Positions 1-11,713 of a DNA stretch of 64,000 bases are shown here, piece after piece. Positions within the stretch are counted from its first letter, which is position 1. Each line of letters begins with the position of its first letter. The DNA comes from Candidatus Peribacteria bacterium (GTDB lineage Bacteria; Patescibacteriota; Gracilibacteria; UBA1369; 2-02-FULL-48-14). A program made the translations under genes and the position numbers. The stretch lies in assembly GCA_943349825.1 (NCBI GenBank), contig CALQZQ010000001.1, positions 62,001-126,000 on the forward strand, given 5' to 3'. Under the pieces are notes generated by a model. The model saw only the letters and a list, made by a program, of their open reading frames with translations, made no database searches and was not told the origin of the DNA.

Positions 1-1
1 A

Positions 2-700
2 AAACCGATCATCACGAACTCCTCGCTGCAGCTGCTTTTAAAGCAATCGCCGTCGGCTATTGAGCCGCTCACCAAGATTTTCAACCTGACAGAAGGGGAG
101 AAGTACATGCTGCTCAACTCCGGAGTGGGGCAGGGACTCTTTTTTGCCGGGCTTAAACACGTGGCCATTCAGGTCATCGCTTCGTTTAGCGAAGATAAGA
201 TCGTGACGACCAACCCAGAAGAATTGCTGGCTCAAAACGCAGTCGCCGCTGAATTTGAAACGGATGAGACTGCGAGCGGAAGTGAAACAGCTCCTGCTGC
301 AGAACCTGCTGCTCCTGAAGCAGCCCCCGTAGTGTCCACTGAACCAGTGCCTGCAGCGCCGGTGGCTGAGGCTCCAATGATGACAGAAGTTCCAGCGCCG
401 ACTCCTGCGCCTGCTCAAGAATTGGAACCAGTGACTTTGCATGTGTCTGCTCCTCACGAGCCCTCTGAAGAAGACTTCACGGAAAATGTAGCGGCCGTTT
501 TGGATCAACCGATTGATGCACCGATCTCTGTGGTGGCACCTGAGCCAGTGGCGCCGACTCCAGTAGCTCCAGCAGTGGAGGCTGTTCCCGTGGCTTCTGT
601 TGCACCAGCTATTGAACCGGCTATCATGCCTGTCGCACCTGCCGTGACGCCAAATCCTTCTGCGCCTCAGGAGGTTCCTGTGGTGTTTGAGGCCAAATAG
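2..700 (+). CDS. VirB4/TraC-like type IV secretion ATPase, C-terminal fragment (runs off the left edge) with a long Pro/Ala/Val-rich tail
   Basis: Frame is open from base 2: KPIITNSSLQLLLKQSPSAIEPLTKIFNLTEGEKYMLLNSGVGQGLFFAGLKHVAIQVIAS, typical of the VirB4/TraC C-terminus, followed by a P/A/V/E low-complexity tail. Confidence 0.75.
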   Translation, partial: KPIITNSSLQLLLKQSPSAIEPLTKIFNLTEGEKYMLLNSGVGQGLFFAGLKHVAIQVIASFSEDKIVTTNPEELLAQNAVAAEFETDETASGSETAPAAEPAAPEAAPVVSTEPVPAAPVAEAPMMTEVPAPTPAPAQELEPVTLHVSAPHEPSEEDFTENVAAVLDQPIDAPISVVAPEPVAPTPVAPAVEAVPVASVAPAIEPAIMPVAPAVTPNPSAPQEVPVVFEAK

Positions 701-740
701 TTGGACATGCCGTGATTGACAGGGGTGTTTTTATTGCGCC

Positions 741-760
741 GCAACCCCACGTGGGGTTGC
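741..760. terminator. 20-bp perfect palindrome, likely terminator-like hairpin
   Basis: GCAACCCCACGTGGGGTTGC is self-complementary and lies just after the VirB4-like stop codon. Confidence 0.5.
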
Positions 761-828
761 CCTGAAACAATTCTTCTTTTGTCAAACTTGCCTTGATTTG
801 TGACGATTTTATATTAAAACTTTTATTT

Positions 829-1050
829 ATGGCAGATTTTAAGGGTGGTGAACGTCAACCGGTATCTTTGGATAGATTGAGTGATGGAGACCGAGCTGCC
901 TTCTTGGAACTCGATGCGAGTGGAGCGTTTGCTTCTTCAGAAGCACGAGTTACCTTTTTGAGAGATTTAACTGGTGAAGCGGTTATCACGGCTCTTAGTC
1001 GAGCTGGAGGAACAGATTGGCGTACGGCTGCACGTGTTGCGCGTCGCTAG
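829..1050 (+). CDS. hypothetical small protein
   Basis: ATG at 829 (MADFKGGERQPVSLDRL...). A promoter-like TTGATT/TAAAAC lies immediately upstream. Confidence 0.6.
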   Translation: MADFKGGERQPVSLDRLSDGDRAAFLELDASGAFASSEARVTFLRDLTGEAVITALSRAGGTDWRTAARVARR

Positions 1051-1066
1051 TGTTTAAGGCGGTATA

Positions 1067-1096
1067 TTGACAAAACTCCTAAACTTGTTATTATAT
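1067..1096 (+). promoter_or_regulatory. sigma70-like promoter
   Basis: TTGACA (1067-1072), 18-nt spacer, TTATAT (1091-1096), 19 nt before the ATG of the next ORF. Confidence 0.5.
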
Positions 1097-1114
1097 CCAA
1101 GTTGATTTTTCCCT

Positions 1115-1699
1115 ATGAATCAAGGCATTGAAGCCACTTTTAAAACGGATTTGTCGATTCCTAGATCGTTTCGGGCGGGATCGAACTCATTTTTGGAGAC
1201 CTTGAAGTTGCGTCACGCAGGTTCGCGTTTGGCCAATGGATGTTTTGAAGTTGAAATGGCTCATCCATCACCTTTGACTGTGAAGATGGATAGTCCTGAT
1301 GAAGATCTCGTGGCCAAGCTCACTGGGGGTTGGCAGCCGGGTTCTTTGGTGGCGACGAATATGGATCGTTTGTTTCCGCTACACATCTTGGAAGCTCTTT
1401 CCAGTTCTCCCCTACGTCGTTTGGAATTGGATAAAATTCAACAGGGAAGGTGCTCCTTCAGCCAGGAACGTGAAGCTCAACGAGCGGCGTTGGAGGCTTG
1501 GTTTACTCGTTATAAGGCTTTTGAACCGGGCAGTCCTACGGGAAGGCCAGCTTTAGAGGCTTTGGTGCGTGGTGTTGTGGCAAAAAATCGAGGACTTACT
1601 CGGCAGGATTCTGATTTTGTTACTCCTGATGACGTGCGAGTTTTGGTGGGAACCTCCATTTTTGAACAATTCAAGAAGGCTGGAGTGGTTCACTTTTAA
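1115..1699 (+). CDS. hypothetical protein (194 aa)
   Basis: Complete ORF with upstream promoter; family not recognised. Confidence 0.7.
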   Translation: MNQGIEATFKTDLSIPRSFRAGSNSFLETLKLRHAGSRLANGCFEVEMAHPSPLTVKMDSPDEDLVAKLTGGWQPGSLVATNMDRLFPLHILEALSSSPLRRLELDKIQQGRCSFSQEREAQRAALEAWFTRYKAFEPGSPTGRPALEALVRGVVAKNRGLTRQDSDFVTPDDVRVLVGTSIFEQFKKAGVVHF

Positions 1700-1734
1700 T
1701 TGGCGCTTTCCCGCGTTCCCGTTAGAATCCCCGC

Positions 1735-2217
1735 ATGCGCACCGATGCTTGGCTTCGTGAACAACTGGATCAGCTCCTTCGGGGGCCGTTTTCAGACATG
1801 ACGGTGGCGAATCGGCTCACTGTGCATTTTGGTCGTCGGGCCGGTCGGCGTTTTGGGTCTATCCTTATGACTCGAGATAAACGCGAAAGTCGCATTACCA
1901 TCAATGGGCATTTTAGAGATGAAACCGTGCCGGAGGCGATTGTTCAGGCGACTTTGGCGCACGAATTGTCGCATTATGCTCATGGATTTTCGTCGCCCTT
2001 GCCCAAGAAGTACAAGAGTCCGCACGCCGGCGGGGTGATTTTGCGCGAGTTTAAAAAACGCGGCCTCGAAATGCTCTATCATTATGAGAAGCAGTGGTCC
2101 AAAAGCCACTGGGGTGAATACCTGAAAGCTCACATGGAGCCTAGAGCTTATCGATCGCTTTCTCGGCGGCCTGCAGCCACGGGTCTACTCCAGCTTCTGC
2201 GTCACTTTGAATGGTGA
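1735..2217 (+). CDS. SprT-like zinc metalloprotease-type protein
   Basis: HELSHYAHG (HExxH-type) motif plus downstream K/R-rich segment. Confidence 0.6.
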   Translation: MRTDAWLREQLDQLLRGPFSDMTVANRLTVHFGRRAGRRFGSILMTRDKRESRITINGHFRDETVPEAIVQATLAHELSHYAHGFSSPLPKKYKSPHAGGVILREFKKRGLEMLYHYEKQWSKSHWGEYLKAHMEPRAYRSLSRRPAATGLLQLLRHFEW

Positions 2218-3820
2218 TGTCTGGAGTCACTCCTACGCCGTTGATGGAAGTGCCGTGAGAAGAAAGCCAGTGTGCGATGGTGATTTTGAGTTCGGAACCG
2301 TCCCAATACTGGGTGAGCGTTTGAGCGCTGCCTTTGCCGTAGGTTTGAGTACCGATCACCGTGGCGCCTGCGACTTCTTTCAGGTCTTGAGTCATGATTT
2401 CCGAGGCGGAAGCTGTGGTCTCGTTTACTAAAACATAGAGGGGCACCCCTACGAATATTCCGTCTGAGGAGTTCGTGATCGATTCTGTGAAATCTCCATA
2501 ATCCAGAGTGACTAGATTGGTGAGGTAGGGCACGTAGTCGCCTGTAATTTGGGCAGCGGAATTGATGTAGCCACCTCCGTTGCTGCGCAGATCAATGACG
2601 ATGGCTTTGGGACTAGGCACTTTAGTCCTTAGGGTCTCGACGGTGCTTAGGTAGTCGCCCACGGTGCTGCTGCCGAAAATATCGATGTCGATGTACCAAC
2701 TGTTTTTATCGAAGATTTCTCCGGTCACGGTGGTGATTTGGACGGCTGCGCGGGTGAGGGTGAAGTTCATGCTGGCTCCGTCGCGTTCAATGGTGATGGT
2801 CACTTTAGTTCCAGAAGCTCCTTTGATGCGATTGATGAGCTCTTCTAGGGTCATGGCTTCGGTGCTCACGCCATCCACTTCTAGGATGAGGTCGCCTTCG
2901 TGGAGTCCGGAGAGGGCGGCTGGAGAATTGGGGATGAAGCCGCCGAAGGAAAATGCTCCGGTGATTTCGTCTTGGTTCAAGTAGGCGCCGATGCCTTCGA
3001 AGTTGCCACTGAGGGTGTTCGAAAACTCATTGCTTTGGTCGGGAGTGAAATAGACGGTAAAGGGGTCGCCCAAACTATCCAGCATGCCTTTGATGGCCGC
3101 GTTGAAGAGCGCGTCGGGATCGATTTCTTGGTCACTGGGAAGGTAGTAATTGCTCATGATTTGAGCCCAAATATTCGCGAAAATATCGGATTTGTAGAAA
3201 TCGCTGGCGGCGACTTCTTGCTTGTAAATCTGCCATTTTTCGAAGTCTAAAATTAGGTTTGCAAAGTCTCCACGAGTGATTTTTTTGAAGGGGTCGAGGG
3301 CAGTTTCCGGATCAGCAATCAAAATGCCTTCGTTCACCAAACGAGCGATCACTGAATAGTAGGGGTGTACGCTGGGCACGTCGGAAAAAAGCGTTGTGCG
3401 GTTGCTCCATGGGATAATGCCTCCAGCCACGCCATAAGCAGTGAGCAGTTTTTTCATCGCGTCGATTTTATTGAGCTTTTGAGTGGGGCCAAAGGTGTTT
3501 TCTTCTTCGAGTCCGTTGTTTTGTGCCAGGTGGGCGTAAGGGGCAAACCAGGCATCGGTGGGGACGTCTGCAAAAGTGGTTTTTCCACTGGGGACTTCGT
3601 CTTGGAAGACTTTGAATAGAATTTTGTAAAATTCAGCCTTTGTCAGGTTCGCTGTAGGACGGAAAAGGTCGCTGTCGTCCAGGGCGCCGACTAGTTCTAA
3701 GTAATCTACACCTTCCTTGTAAGGGGAGTCGTCGGGCACATCCGTATAAGAGGCCTTGGCCAGGGAAGAGCTCCAAAAAAAGCCCAAAAGGACGGCCAGA
3801 AGGATGAGTTGTTTTTTCAT
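2141..3820 (-). CDS. S41-family C-terminal processing peptidase with N-terminal signal peptide, SLH-like repeats and PDZ domain
   Basis: ATG at 3820 gives signal peptide MKKQLILLAVLLGFFWSSSLAKA, then SLH-like DVPDDSPYKEGVDYLELVGAL, PDZ (GFIPNSPAALSGLHEGDLILEVDG) and the S41 core (IVIDLRSNGGG, ASASEIMTQDL, GTQTYGKGSAQ). Confidence 0.9.
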   Translation of the reverse strand: MKKQLILLAVLLGFFWSSSLAKASYTDVPDDSPYKEGVDYLELVGALDDSDLFRPTANLTKAEFYKILFKVFQDEVPSGKTTFADVPTDAWFAPYAHLAQNNGLEEENTFGPTQKLNKIDAMKKLLTAYGVAGGIIPWSNRTTLFSDVPSVHPYYSVIARLVNEGILIADPETALDPFKKITRGDFANLILDFEKWQIYKQEVAASDFYKSDIFANIWAQIMSNYYLPSDQEIDPDALFNAAIKGMLDSLGDPFTVYFTPDQSNEFSNTLSGNFEGIGAYLNQDEITGAFSFGGFIPNSPAALSGLHEGDLILEVDGVSTEAMTLEELINRIKGASGTKVTITIERDGASMNFTLTRAAVQITTVTGEIFDKNSWYIDIDIFGSSTVGDYLSTVETLRTKVPSPKAIVIDLRSNGGGYINSAAQITGDYVPYLTNLVTLDYGDFTESITNSSDGIFVGVPLYVLVNETTASASEIMTQDLKEVAGATVIGTQTYGKGSAQTLTQYWDGSELKITIAHWLSSHGTSINGVGVTPDITIQSDAEAGVDPWLQAAEKAIDKL

Positions 3821-3907
3821 AGGTGGGGGTTGGCGCAAAAATACCACGCTCTCCTCTTTTAAAAAAGCGCAAAATCTGGTATAATTTAGAGATTTAAAAC
3901 AGAAGAA

Positions 3908-6166
3908 ATGAGAAAAGGGCTTATCCTCAATGGGCTGGTACTCGCTCTGCTGGCTGCGGGAGTGGCAGGATTTTCCTTTGTGGCCTTTCCGGCCCAAGGA
4001 ATATCCACGACTCAAGGGTGGCAAATGGATGGGGAAATGGTTTTTGACCAAAATCTCCAGACCACAACGGACAGTGCGGCTCGGCTCAATGGCCGTGACA
4101 GCGTGACCTTACTGGGCAACAGTGAAGGAAGTGTCCACTACGAGGAAAGCACTCAAACGGTGACTGTGAACTTGGTCAGTGGGGGAGTGATTTTCTCCAC
4201 TCTTGCCGATGATTTCCAGGTCAGCATCGTGACTCCTTTTGCTCGCGTGAGTTCTCAGCACAGCACCGCGGTGGTGGCCTTGAGTGAAGATTCTAAGGCC
4301 CTCACGGTTTATGCCGTCACGCATCCTAGTTTAGTGACCTTCACCACTGCTTCCGGTGACTTGAACGCTTTGAGTGTGCCCAGTAATTATCGAATGAAGA
4401 TTCCCGCTTCCAAGGTCACTGACCTTTTGGGAAAGTTGCGTTTGACCAAATTGACCAAAGAATTCCCTGTTTTTGCTCTCATGGATGGCGACTTGAGCGC
4501 AGCGATGACGACTGTTTTGACTGCGGTTCAAAAGGCTTATGACGACAGTTCTGTGGCTTTCTTGAATGAAGTTCAGGAAGAAAGCGATTTTGGCCCCGCT
4601 TTGTCCGGGATTGGAGGAACGGTTTACGACAGTTATCGCTCTTTCCGCAATGCCCTGACGGTACTGCCGACCGCTCAAACGCATTTGGAGGAGATTCGTA
4701 AAGAAGACGCCCTGATTTTCGCCATGACCAACTATTTGTATGGAGATGCCAGTACGGCTCAGCTTTGGCTGACCGAGTGGAGTGCAGCCACCCAAGATGC
4801 CGCGGAGGTCCAAAAACTCTATTCTTCGCTGTTCTTTGTGCTTCCGGGGGACCAGCTTTACCCTGTGAAAGCTGCTGCTGCGACTATTTTGTACCCGCAG
4901 GAAGATCCTCTTACGGCTCTGCGTCGCCAATATGGGCAGATTGAAAGTCTGCTCGATCGAGCTTCGCAAGTGGAAGCGCAACAGGCTTATTTGGATTATC
5001 AAACTCAGTTTGAAATGGCCTTGGAAGCTGGGTCCTTCGACGATGCTTCCACCCTTTCCGATGTCAGTAGAGAGTACACTTTGTTGGAACTGATGCTCCG
5101 CAGCAATGCGGTGTTTTACAACGTGAATTCGACCCAGCTCCTCAGTGATCTGGAGGAGAAGATTTTGGCTTTGGCTGGATCCAGCCAGGATTTGGATGAG
5201 GAGCGCCAGGCTTTTGTACAAAGCAAACTGCGCTTCCTCGACAATCTGTTCACTTTCGTAGAAGAAAAGAAGGTGAGCGTCTCTGATGCCACCGACTTGG
5301 CCAACGAGCTCATTTTTGAGGCCAATGTTTACATGGGCAGCATTACTATTCAAGTGGCGGTGACCGACTACTTTAAGACTCAACTTCAAGAAGACGAACT
5401 GTCTGTGGGCTTCATGAATTCTCCGGAATTTTATAGCTATGCTTCGTTTGAAGAAGGTTTGGTGGCTTACAAAGCCAAGCAAGCCGACTTGGTGGAACTC
5501 AACGCTTATATCCAAAACATTCGTGCCGGAGAAACGGAAGTGGCTTCGCTCTCTGCGGAGGAAGCGCAACTTGCGGTGGAAGTGGACATGAACACGCACG
5601 GTATTCAGTTCAGTAGCGTGGTTTCCTTAGGCGACACGGCGAACCGTTTGTTCGAGATCAAAGGGGCACGTACGGGCGGCTATGCTTTTGAAACAAAATA
5701 CGACCGTGAAACCCAAATTTTGTACGATGTTTCTGTGGCGGATCTGCGCTTTTCTACCGGACTCAACTTGGCGGACGCCAATACTGTTATAAAGGAAGCC
5801 ATGGCGAGCCAAGATATCCCTGAAGAGACCGACTCCGGTGAAACCGAAACCGATGCGGCTAGCAGCGCTTCGCTGACTGAAACGGTGGCTTTGAACTTGG
5901 TGAAATCTCAGTTTGAAGCCGCGGACTTGGATCCCGATGACTTTGTGTTCACCGTTGTGGACACTGCCGACAATACCTTCACGTTTGAAGGAACTCTGAC
6001 CGTGGCCAACTTGCCCGTTTCCGGTTCTTACGATGCTGATACTAAGAAGGTCACTGAAATCGTGTGGCAGTTTTCCAGCACTCTACAGACTTTGCCCGAC
6101 ACGGATTTAACCAACTTCGAAGCCGCTCTGTTGGCGACTTACGAGGCTTTGGCCAGTGCGCAATAG
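3908..6166 (+). CDS. FecR-domain-like secreted protein (752 aa)
   Basis: N-terminal hydrophobic segment, then a FecR-like segment (GVIFSTLADDFQVSIVTPFARVSSQHSTAVVAL). Confidence 0.6.
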   Translation: MRKGLILNGLVLALLAAGVAGFSFVAFPAQGISTTQGWQMDGEMVFDQNLQTTTDSAARLNGRDSVTLLGNSEGSVHYEESTQTVTVNLVSGGVIFSTLADDFQVSIVTPFARVSSQHSTAVVALSEDSKALTVYAVTHPSLVTFTTASGDLNALSVPSNYRMKIPASKVTDLLGKLRLTKLTKEFPVFALMDGDLSAAMTTVLTAVQKAYDDSSVAFLNEVQEESDFGPALSGIGGTVYDSYRSFRNALTVLPTAQTHLEEIRKEDALIFAMTNYLYGDASTAQLWLTEWSAATQDAAEVQKLYSSLFFVLPGDQLYPVKAAAATILYPQEDPLTALRRQYGQIESLLDRASQVEAQQAYLDYQTQFEMALEAGSFDDASTLSDVSREYTLLELMLRSNAVFYNVNSTQLLSDLEEKILALAGSSQDLDEERQAFVQSKLRFLDNLFTFVEEKKVSVSDATDLANELIFEANVYMGSITIQVAVTDYFKTQLQEDELSVGFMNSPEFYSYASFEEGLVAYKAKQADLVELNAYIQNIRAGETEVASLSAEEAQLAVEVDMNTHGIQFSSVVSLGDTANRLFEIKGARTGGYAFETKYDRETQILYDVSVADLRFSTGLNLADANTVIKEAMASQDIPEETDSGETETDAASSASLTETVALNLVKSQFEAADLDPDDFVFTVVDTADNTFTFEGTLTVANLPVSGSYDADTKKVTEIVWQFSSTLQTLPDTDLTNFEAALLATYEALASAQ

Positions 6167-6209
6167 GAGTGGCGTAAAACAGCATGACAGCCTCGCGGGT
6201 CGGTGCTAA

Positions 6210-8138
<1,929 letters not shown>

Positions 8139-8155
8139 GGTTCAACTGAGCGAAC

Positions 8156-8184
8156 TTGACTTTCAATTAGTTTGGTTTTATAAT
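8156..8184 (+). promoter_or_regulatory. sigma70-like promoter
   Basis: TTGACT (8156-8161), 17-nt spacer, TATAAT (8179-8184). Confidence 0.7.
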
Positions 8185-8216
8185 GAGCTTCTCTTTTTCA
8201 TTTTACTCCAAAATCT

Positions 8217-8900
8217 ATGCGTCTCTCTGAAGGATTACTCCTCGTTGGTCTAACTGCTGGTTGCAAGCCTGGTAGTGTTGAGCTTGAGGCAAGGCTGGGG
8301 TCGCCTTATGAGGCTCCTGATTCTGAGGATACTGATGACACCGCTGGAGATACGGACACCAACGTCGATTCTGGCATGGACAGCGGAACGGATACTGCTA
8401 CAGATACTGCAGAACCTTGTGATACCGCTACGGAAGATCCTACCCGAGAAATTCTGACGACCACGGTGGATCGTTGTGAAGACCTTCTGGATGAAACCTA
8501 TCGCGTGAATGCTGCTGAATTTGTGGTTCGAAACAATGCTGAAGAACCTTCTATGAATTCTTCTTACCAGGTCAGCGATGTATTCAGAGCTTCTTTGAAC
8601 CCTGACTATCCTTCTGCAGAGTACGAATCTTTGATCGCTTGTGCTCGACTCACTCCAGTGGACCGTTCTCACCCTGTTCAAACTTTGGGAGCCACTACTG
8701 TTCAAAATTTGAACACTCGTATGCTCGATGTCGAACTGGAAGGCATGGATGTTGAAACCGGTTCTTTGAACGTCTGGATCGGGACTCAAGATACTGAAGC
8801 TGCTTTCACCGGGTTCACCACTCCTTCTGAGGAAGACGACAGTACGGCGCGTGCCTATACCGTTTTCTGGGATGGGGCTCGCTACACGGTGACTCGCTAA
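8217..8900 (+). CDS. putative lipoprotein with Asp/Thr-rich linker
   Basis: Lipobox-like LTAGC near the N-terminus; DSEDTDDTAGDTDTNVDSGMDSGTDTATDTAE low complexity. Confidence 0.65.
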   Translation: MRLSEGLLLVGLTAGCKPGSVELEARLGSPYEAPDSEDTDDTAGDTDTNVDSGMDSGTDTATDTAEPCDTATEDPTREILTTTVDRCEDLLDETYRVNAAEFVVRNNAEEPSMNSSYQVSDVFRASLNPDYPSAEYESLIACARLTPVDRSHPVQTLGATTVQNLNTRMLDVELEGMDVETGSLNVWIGTQDTEAAFTGFTTPSEEDDSTARAYTVFWDGARYTVTR

Positions 8901-8919
8901 ATTTCGCCCTTAGATTTCC

Positions 8920-8948
8920 TTGAAATCCCCCTGATTTTCAGGTATAAT
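8920..8948 (+). promoter_or_regulatory. sigma70-like promoter with very short leader
   Basis: TTGAAA (8920-8925), 17-nt spacer, TATAAT (8943-8948). ATG at 8960. Confidence 0.65.
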
Positions 8949-8959
8949 AATGAGATTTA

Positions 8960-9229
8960 ATGAATCTCATGATTGAGCTCGGAAACTTCAAAGATCTTCA
9001 GACTTTAGTGGGAATGCTCAACTCTGCGTGGAAGCAGTGGGAATACCGTTTGGAGCCCGTAGCCGGCGAAGACGGCGTATTTCTATTTGTGGAAGATCCG
9101 GTGAAGGAAGATGAATACGAATGTGGTGTGATCACAAAAAAAGGGAAGAAGGCTTATGCACTTTCCCAAGACGTTTATGAGCTCGTGATGGGCGCGTATT
9201 TGCGCTACAAAGACCAGTTTGGAAAATAG
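8960..9229 (+). CDS. hypothetical protein (89 aa)
   Basis: Complete ORF with strong promoter upstream. Confidence 0.65.
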   Translation: MNLMIELGNFKDLQTLVGMLNSAWKQWEYRLEPVAGEDGVFLFVEDPVKEDEYECGVITKKGKKAYALSQDVYELVMGAYLRYKDQFGK

Positions 9230-9535
9230 CGTGAATCTTGAAACCCCAAAACATAAGAATAGAAGTTCGTGCACCTTTTGTTCAGCATGGAGCGCTCTGA
9301 AAAAGTTCATGAACTTTTTCTCTGCTTCCTTTCATGGTTAATGCTTCTCACACGGTGCACGAACTCCTCTCTGTTGTGGAGTTTCAAACGCTCTTTCCGC
9401 CGTTTGGTACACACTGGTTTCTGAAACATAAACCTTAAGGAAGAAGGTAGGCGGATCATGCATCCGAGTACCTTCGCTCCTGGCTTCAGAAACCAGTGTG
9501 TACCTTAGAGCGAAATGAGGGTTTCAAGATTCACG
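9230..9535. repeat. 306-bp nested inverted-repeat element
   Basis: Outer arms CGTGAATCTTGAAACCC (9230-9246)/GGGTTTCAAGATTCACG (9519-9535). Inner arms GTTCGTGCACC (9265-9275)/GGTGCACGAAC (9354-9364) and GGTACACACTGGTTTCTGAA (9406-9425)/TTCAGAAACCAGTGTGTACC (9485-9504). Palindrome GAAAAAGTTCATGAACTTTTTC at 9299-9320. Confidence 0.9.
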
Positions 9536-9602
9536 TAAAAATAAGGTTGACTAAGGGGCATGGCCTCTCTTATACTCCACTTCGCTTAAGTGACTTTTTT
9601 AT

Positions 9603-9824
9603 ATGGCTCGACCCGCAAATTTCTGGGCTTCCGCTGATCAGAATGAATCTTCTGAGAAGCGTGTGGCACGTTTCAAACAATGGTTCAACCGTTCTCGTGT
9701 TGGTGATCTCGTGAAAGACCGACGTTACCACAAGAAGGCTTTGACTCCTCGTTTGGTTCGTATTGGTGCTCTCATGCGTGAAGGTTTCCGTACTGAGAAA
9801 GAACGAAATAAGTTCTATCAATGA
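9603..9824 (+). CDS. small basic protein, probably divergent ribosomal protein bS21
   Basis: 73 aa, basic, ...RVARFKQWFNRSRVGDLVKDRRYHKKALTPRLVRIGAL..., resembling the bS21 organisation; directly precedes prmC. Confidence 0.45.
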   Translation: MARPANFWASADQNESSEKRVARFKQWFNRSRVGDLVKDRRYHKKALTPRLVRIGALMREGFRTEKERNKFYQ

Positions 9825-10624
9825 CCTTGGGTCAGGTTCTCAATTCTGCACAAAAAGTACAGCTCCGCACTGAAATGGAGCTGTTTTTGAGTCATCTTTT
9901 AGGCTGTACTCGCTTGGATTTGATCGCTCACAGTGAACGCGAAGTCCCGGTGGAGCATTTGGCGGCGCTTCAGGCGGGGTGGCTCCGCATTCAAGACGGC
10001 GTTCCGGTGGCCTATTTGACACATTCCAAGGAATTTTATGGCCACGATTTTTATGTGGATGAGCGGGTTTTGGTGCCTCGGCCCTGCACGGAATTGCTGG
10101 TGGATTGGGTGGCCGCGGTGGCACAGGCGCGCGTGCTCGAAGTGGGCACTGGAAGCGGAGCTATAGCCGTTTCTTTGAAGCTCAAAAGGCCTGATTTACA
10201 GGTGGTGGCAACGGACGTCAGCCCTGAGGTCTTGGAAGTTGCGAGTAAAAATTGTGTTCAACTGGGCGCGGAAGTGGAATTGCTGGAATCCGATTTGTTG
10301 AAAGATCTGCCTCAGGGCGATTTTGATACGCTCGTGACCAACCTTCCTTACATTGGCACGGCTTCGCACGATGCCATCGCTGAAAATGTACAAAAACACG
10401 AGCCGGGTTTGGCTCTTTTTGGGGGAGAAAATGGACTTCAGCTCTATGGGCGACTTTTTCAGCAAGTTCAGGGCTGGTCTTTCCGCTTCATTTTGGGAGA
10501 GATTGGCTTCTCTCAGGCGCAGGACTTAAAAGCCTTGGCGGAGCGGCTTTTGCCAGGTTGGAAACTCACGCTGCGCCAGGATTTAGAAGGCCTTGATCGG
10601 CATTTTCTCCTGGAAAGGAACTGA
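9821..10624 (+). CDS. prmC: release factor glutamine N5-methyltransferase
   Basis: SAM motif VLEVGTGSGAIAVSL, then TNLPYIG in the NPPY position; adjacent to prfA. Confidence 0.9.
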   Translation: MTLGQVLNSAQKVQLRTEMELFLSHLLGCTRLDLIAHSEREVPVEHLAALQAGWLRIQDGVPVAYLTHSKEFYGHDFYVDERVLVPRPCTELLVDWVAAVAQARVLEVGTGSGAIAVSLKLKRPDLQVVATDVSPEVLEVASKNCVQLGAEVELLESDLLKDLPQGDFDTLVTNLPYIGTASHDAIAENVQKHEPGLALFGGENGLQLYGRLFQQVQGWSFRFILGEIGFSQAQDLKALAERLLPGWKLTLRQDLEGLDRHFLLERN

Positions 10625-10648
10625 TTTTTCTGATAAAACGAGCCTACT

Positions 10649-11713
10649 ATGCGTGAGAAATTAAAACAGATCGCCGACGAATACGCTGCTTTGGAAATCC
10701 AAATGGGGGATTCGGCCGTGATTGCGAATCAACCGGAATATCAAAAACTCAACCGTCGCCGCAAAGAATTGGAGCGTACGGTGGAGCTTTATCATGAATT
10801 GGTGCGTTTGGATCAGCAGATTACGGACAGCGAGGCGCTGATGAACGATTCCGATGAAGAAATGCGTGAAATGGCAAGAGAGGAGCTTCAAAATTCGAAG
10901 GAAGAATTAGAAAAAGTGGAAGAGGAACTCAAATTGGAATTGGTGCCCAAGGATCCGATGGATCTGAAAAACTGCATCATGGAAATTCGTGCGGGAACTG
11001 GTGGGGACGAAGCGGCTCTTTTTGCCGAAGAACTCTGCCGCATGTACTTGCGTTATGTGAAGGACAAGGGCTACCAAACGGAAATGATCAGCCAAAGTGA
11101 AGGAGAAAAGGGTTTGAAAGAAGTGATTTTTAAAGTGATTGGGGAGGGGACCTATGGACGCATGAAGTACGAAAGTGGGGTGCACCGGGTGCAGCGTATT
11201 CCCGAAACGGAAGCCAAAGGCCGCGTGCACACGTCGGCGGCTTCGGTGGTGGTGCTGCCGGAAGTGGACGAATACGAACTGGACATTCGCGATCAAGATT
11301 TGCGCATCGACGTGTACCGCTCTGGGGGAAGTGGAGGGCAAAGTGTGAACACCACGGACAGTGCGGTGCGCATCACGCATTTGCCGTCGGGCTTGGTGGT
11401 GACGTGTCAGGACGAACGTTCTCAGCTCAAAAATAAGATCAAAGCCATGGGTGTGCTGCGTGCACGTTTGTATGCTTTGGAGGAAGAAAAACGTACGAAG
11501 GAACTTGGGGAATCGCGACTTTCTCAGATTGGAACGGGCGATCGCAGCGACAAAATCCGCACCTACAATTTCCCTCAAGACCGCGTGACCGATCACCGCA
11601 TCGGTCAAAATTTCAGCAATTTGCCTGGCATTATGGATGGCGACATCGACGATATTATCGATGCGTTGCAACTCGACGATCAAACCCAAAAACTTTCTAG
11701 AACTGCGGAGTAA
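10649..11713 (+). CDS. prfA: peptide chain release factor 1
   Basis: GGQ motif in [42 protein letters not shown]. Confidence 0.97.
   Translation: MREKLKQIADEYAALEIQMGDSAVIANQPEYQKLNRRRKELERTVELYHELVRLDQQITDSEALMNDSDEEMREMAREELQNSKEELEKVEEELKLELVPKDPMDLKNCIMEIRAGTGGDEAALFAEELCRMYLRYVKDKGYQTEMISQSEGEKGLKEVIFKVIGEGTYGRMKYESGVHRVQRIPETEAKGRVHTSAASVVVLPEVDEYELDIRDQDLRIDVYRSGGSGGQSVNTTDSAVRITHLPSGLVVTCQDERSQLKNKIKAMGVLRARLYALEEEKRTKELGESRLSQIGTGDRSDKIRTYNFPQDRVTDHRIGQNFSNLPGIMDGDIDDIIDALQLDDQTQKLSRTAE

Noticed and set aside
4331-5599. 422-aa minus-strand ORF opposite the FecR-like gene
   Set aside because: Antisense shadow of a well-supported CDS with no recognisable motifs.
9230-9535. Classical insertion sequence
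   Set aside because: No transposase ORF lies inside or beside any nested inverted-repeat block in the window, so only a non-autonomous or structural element is possible.
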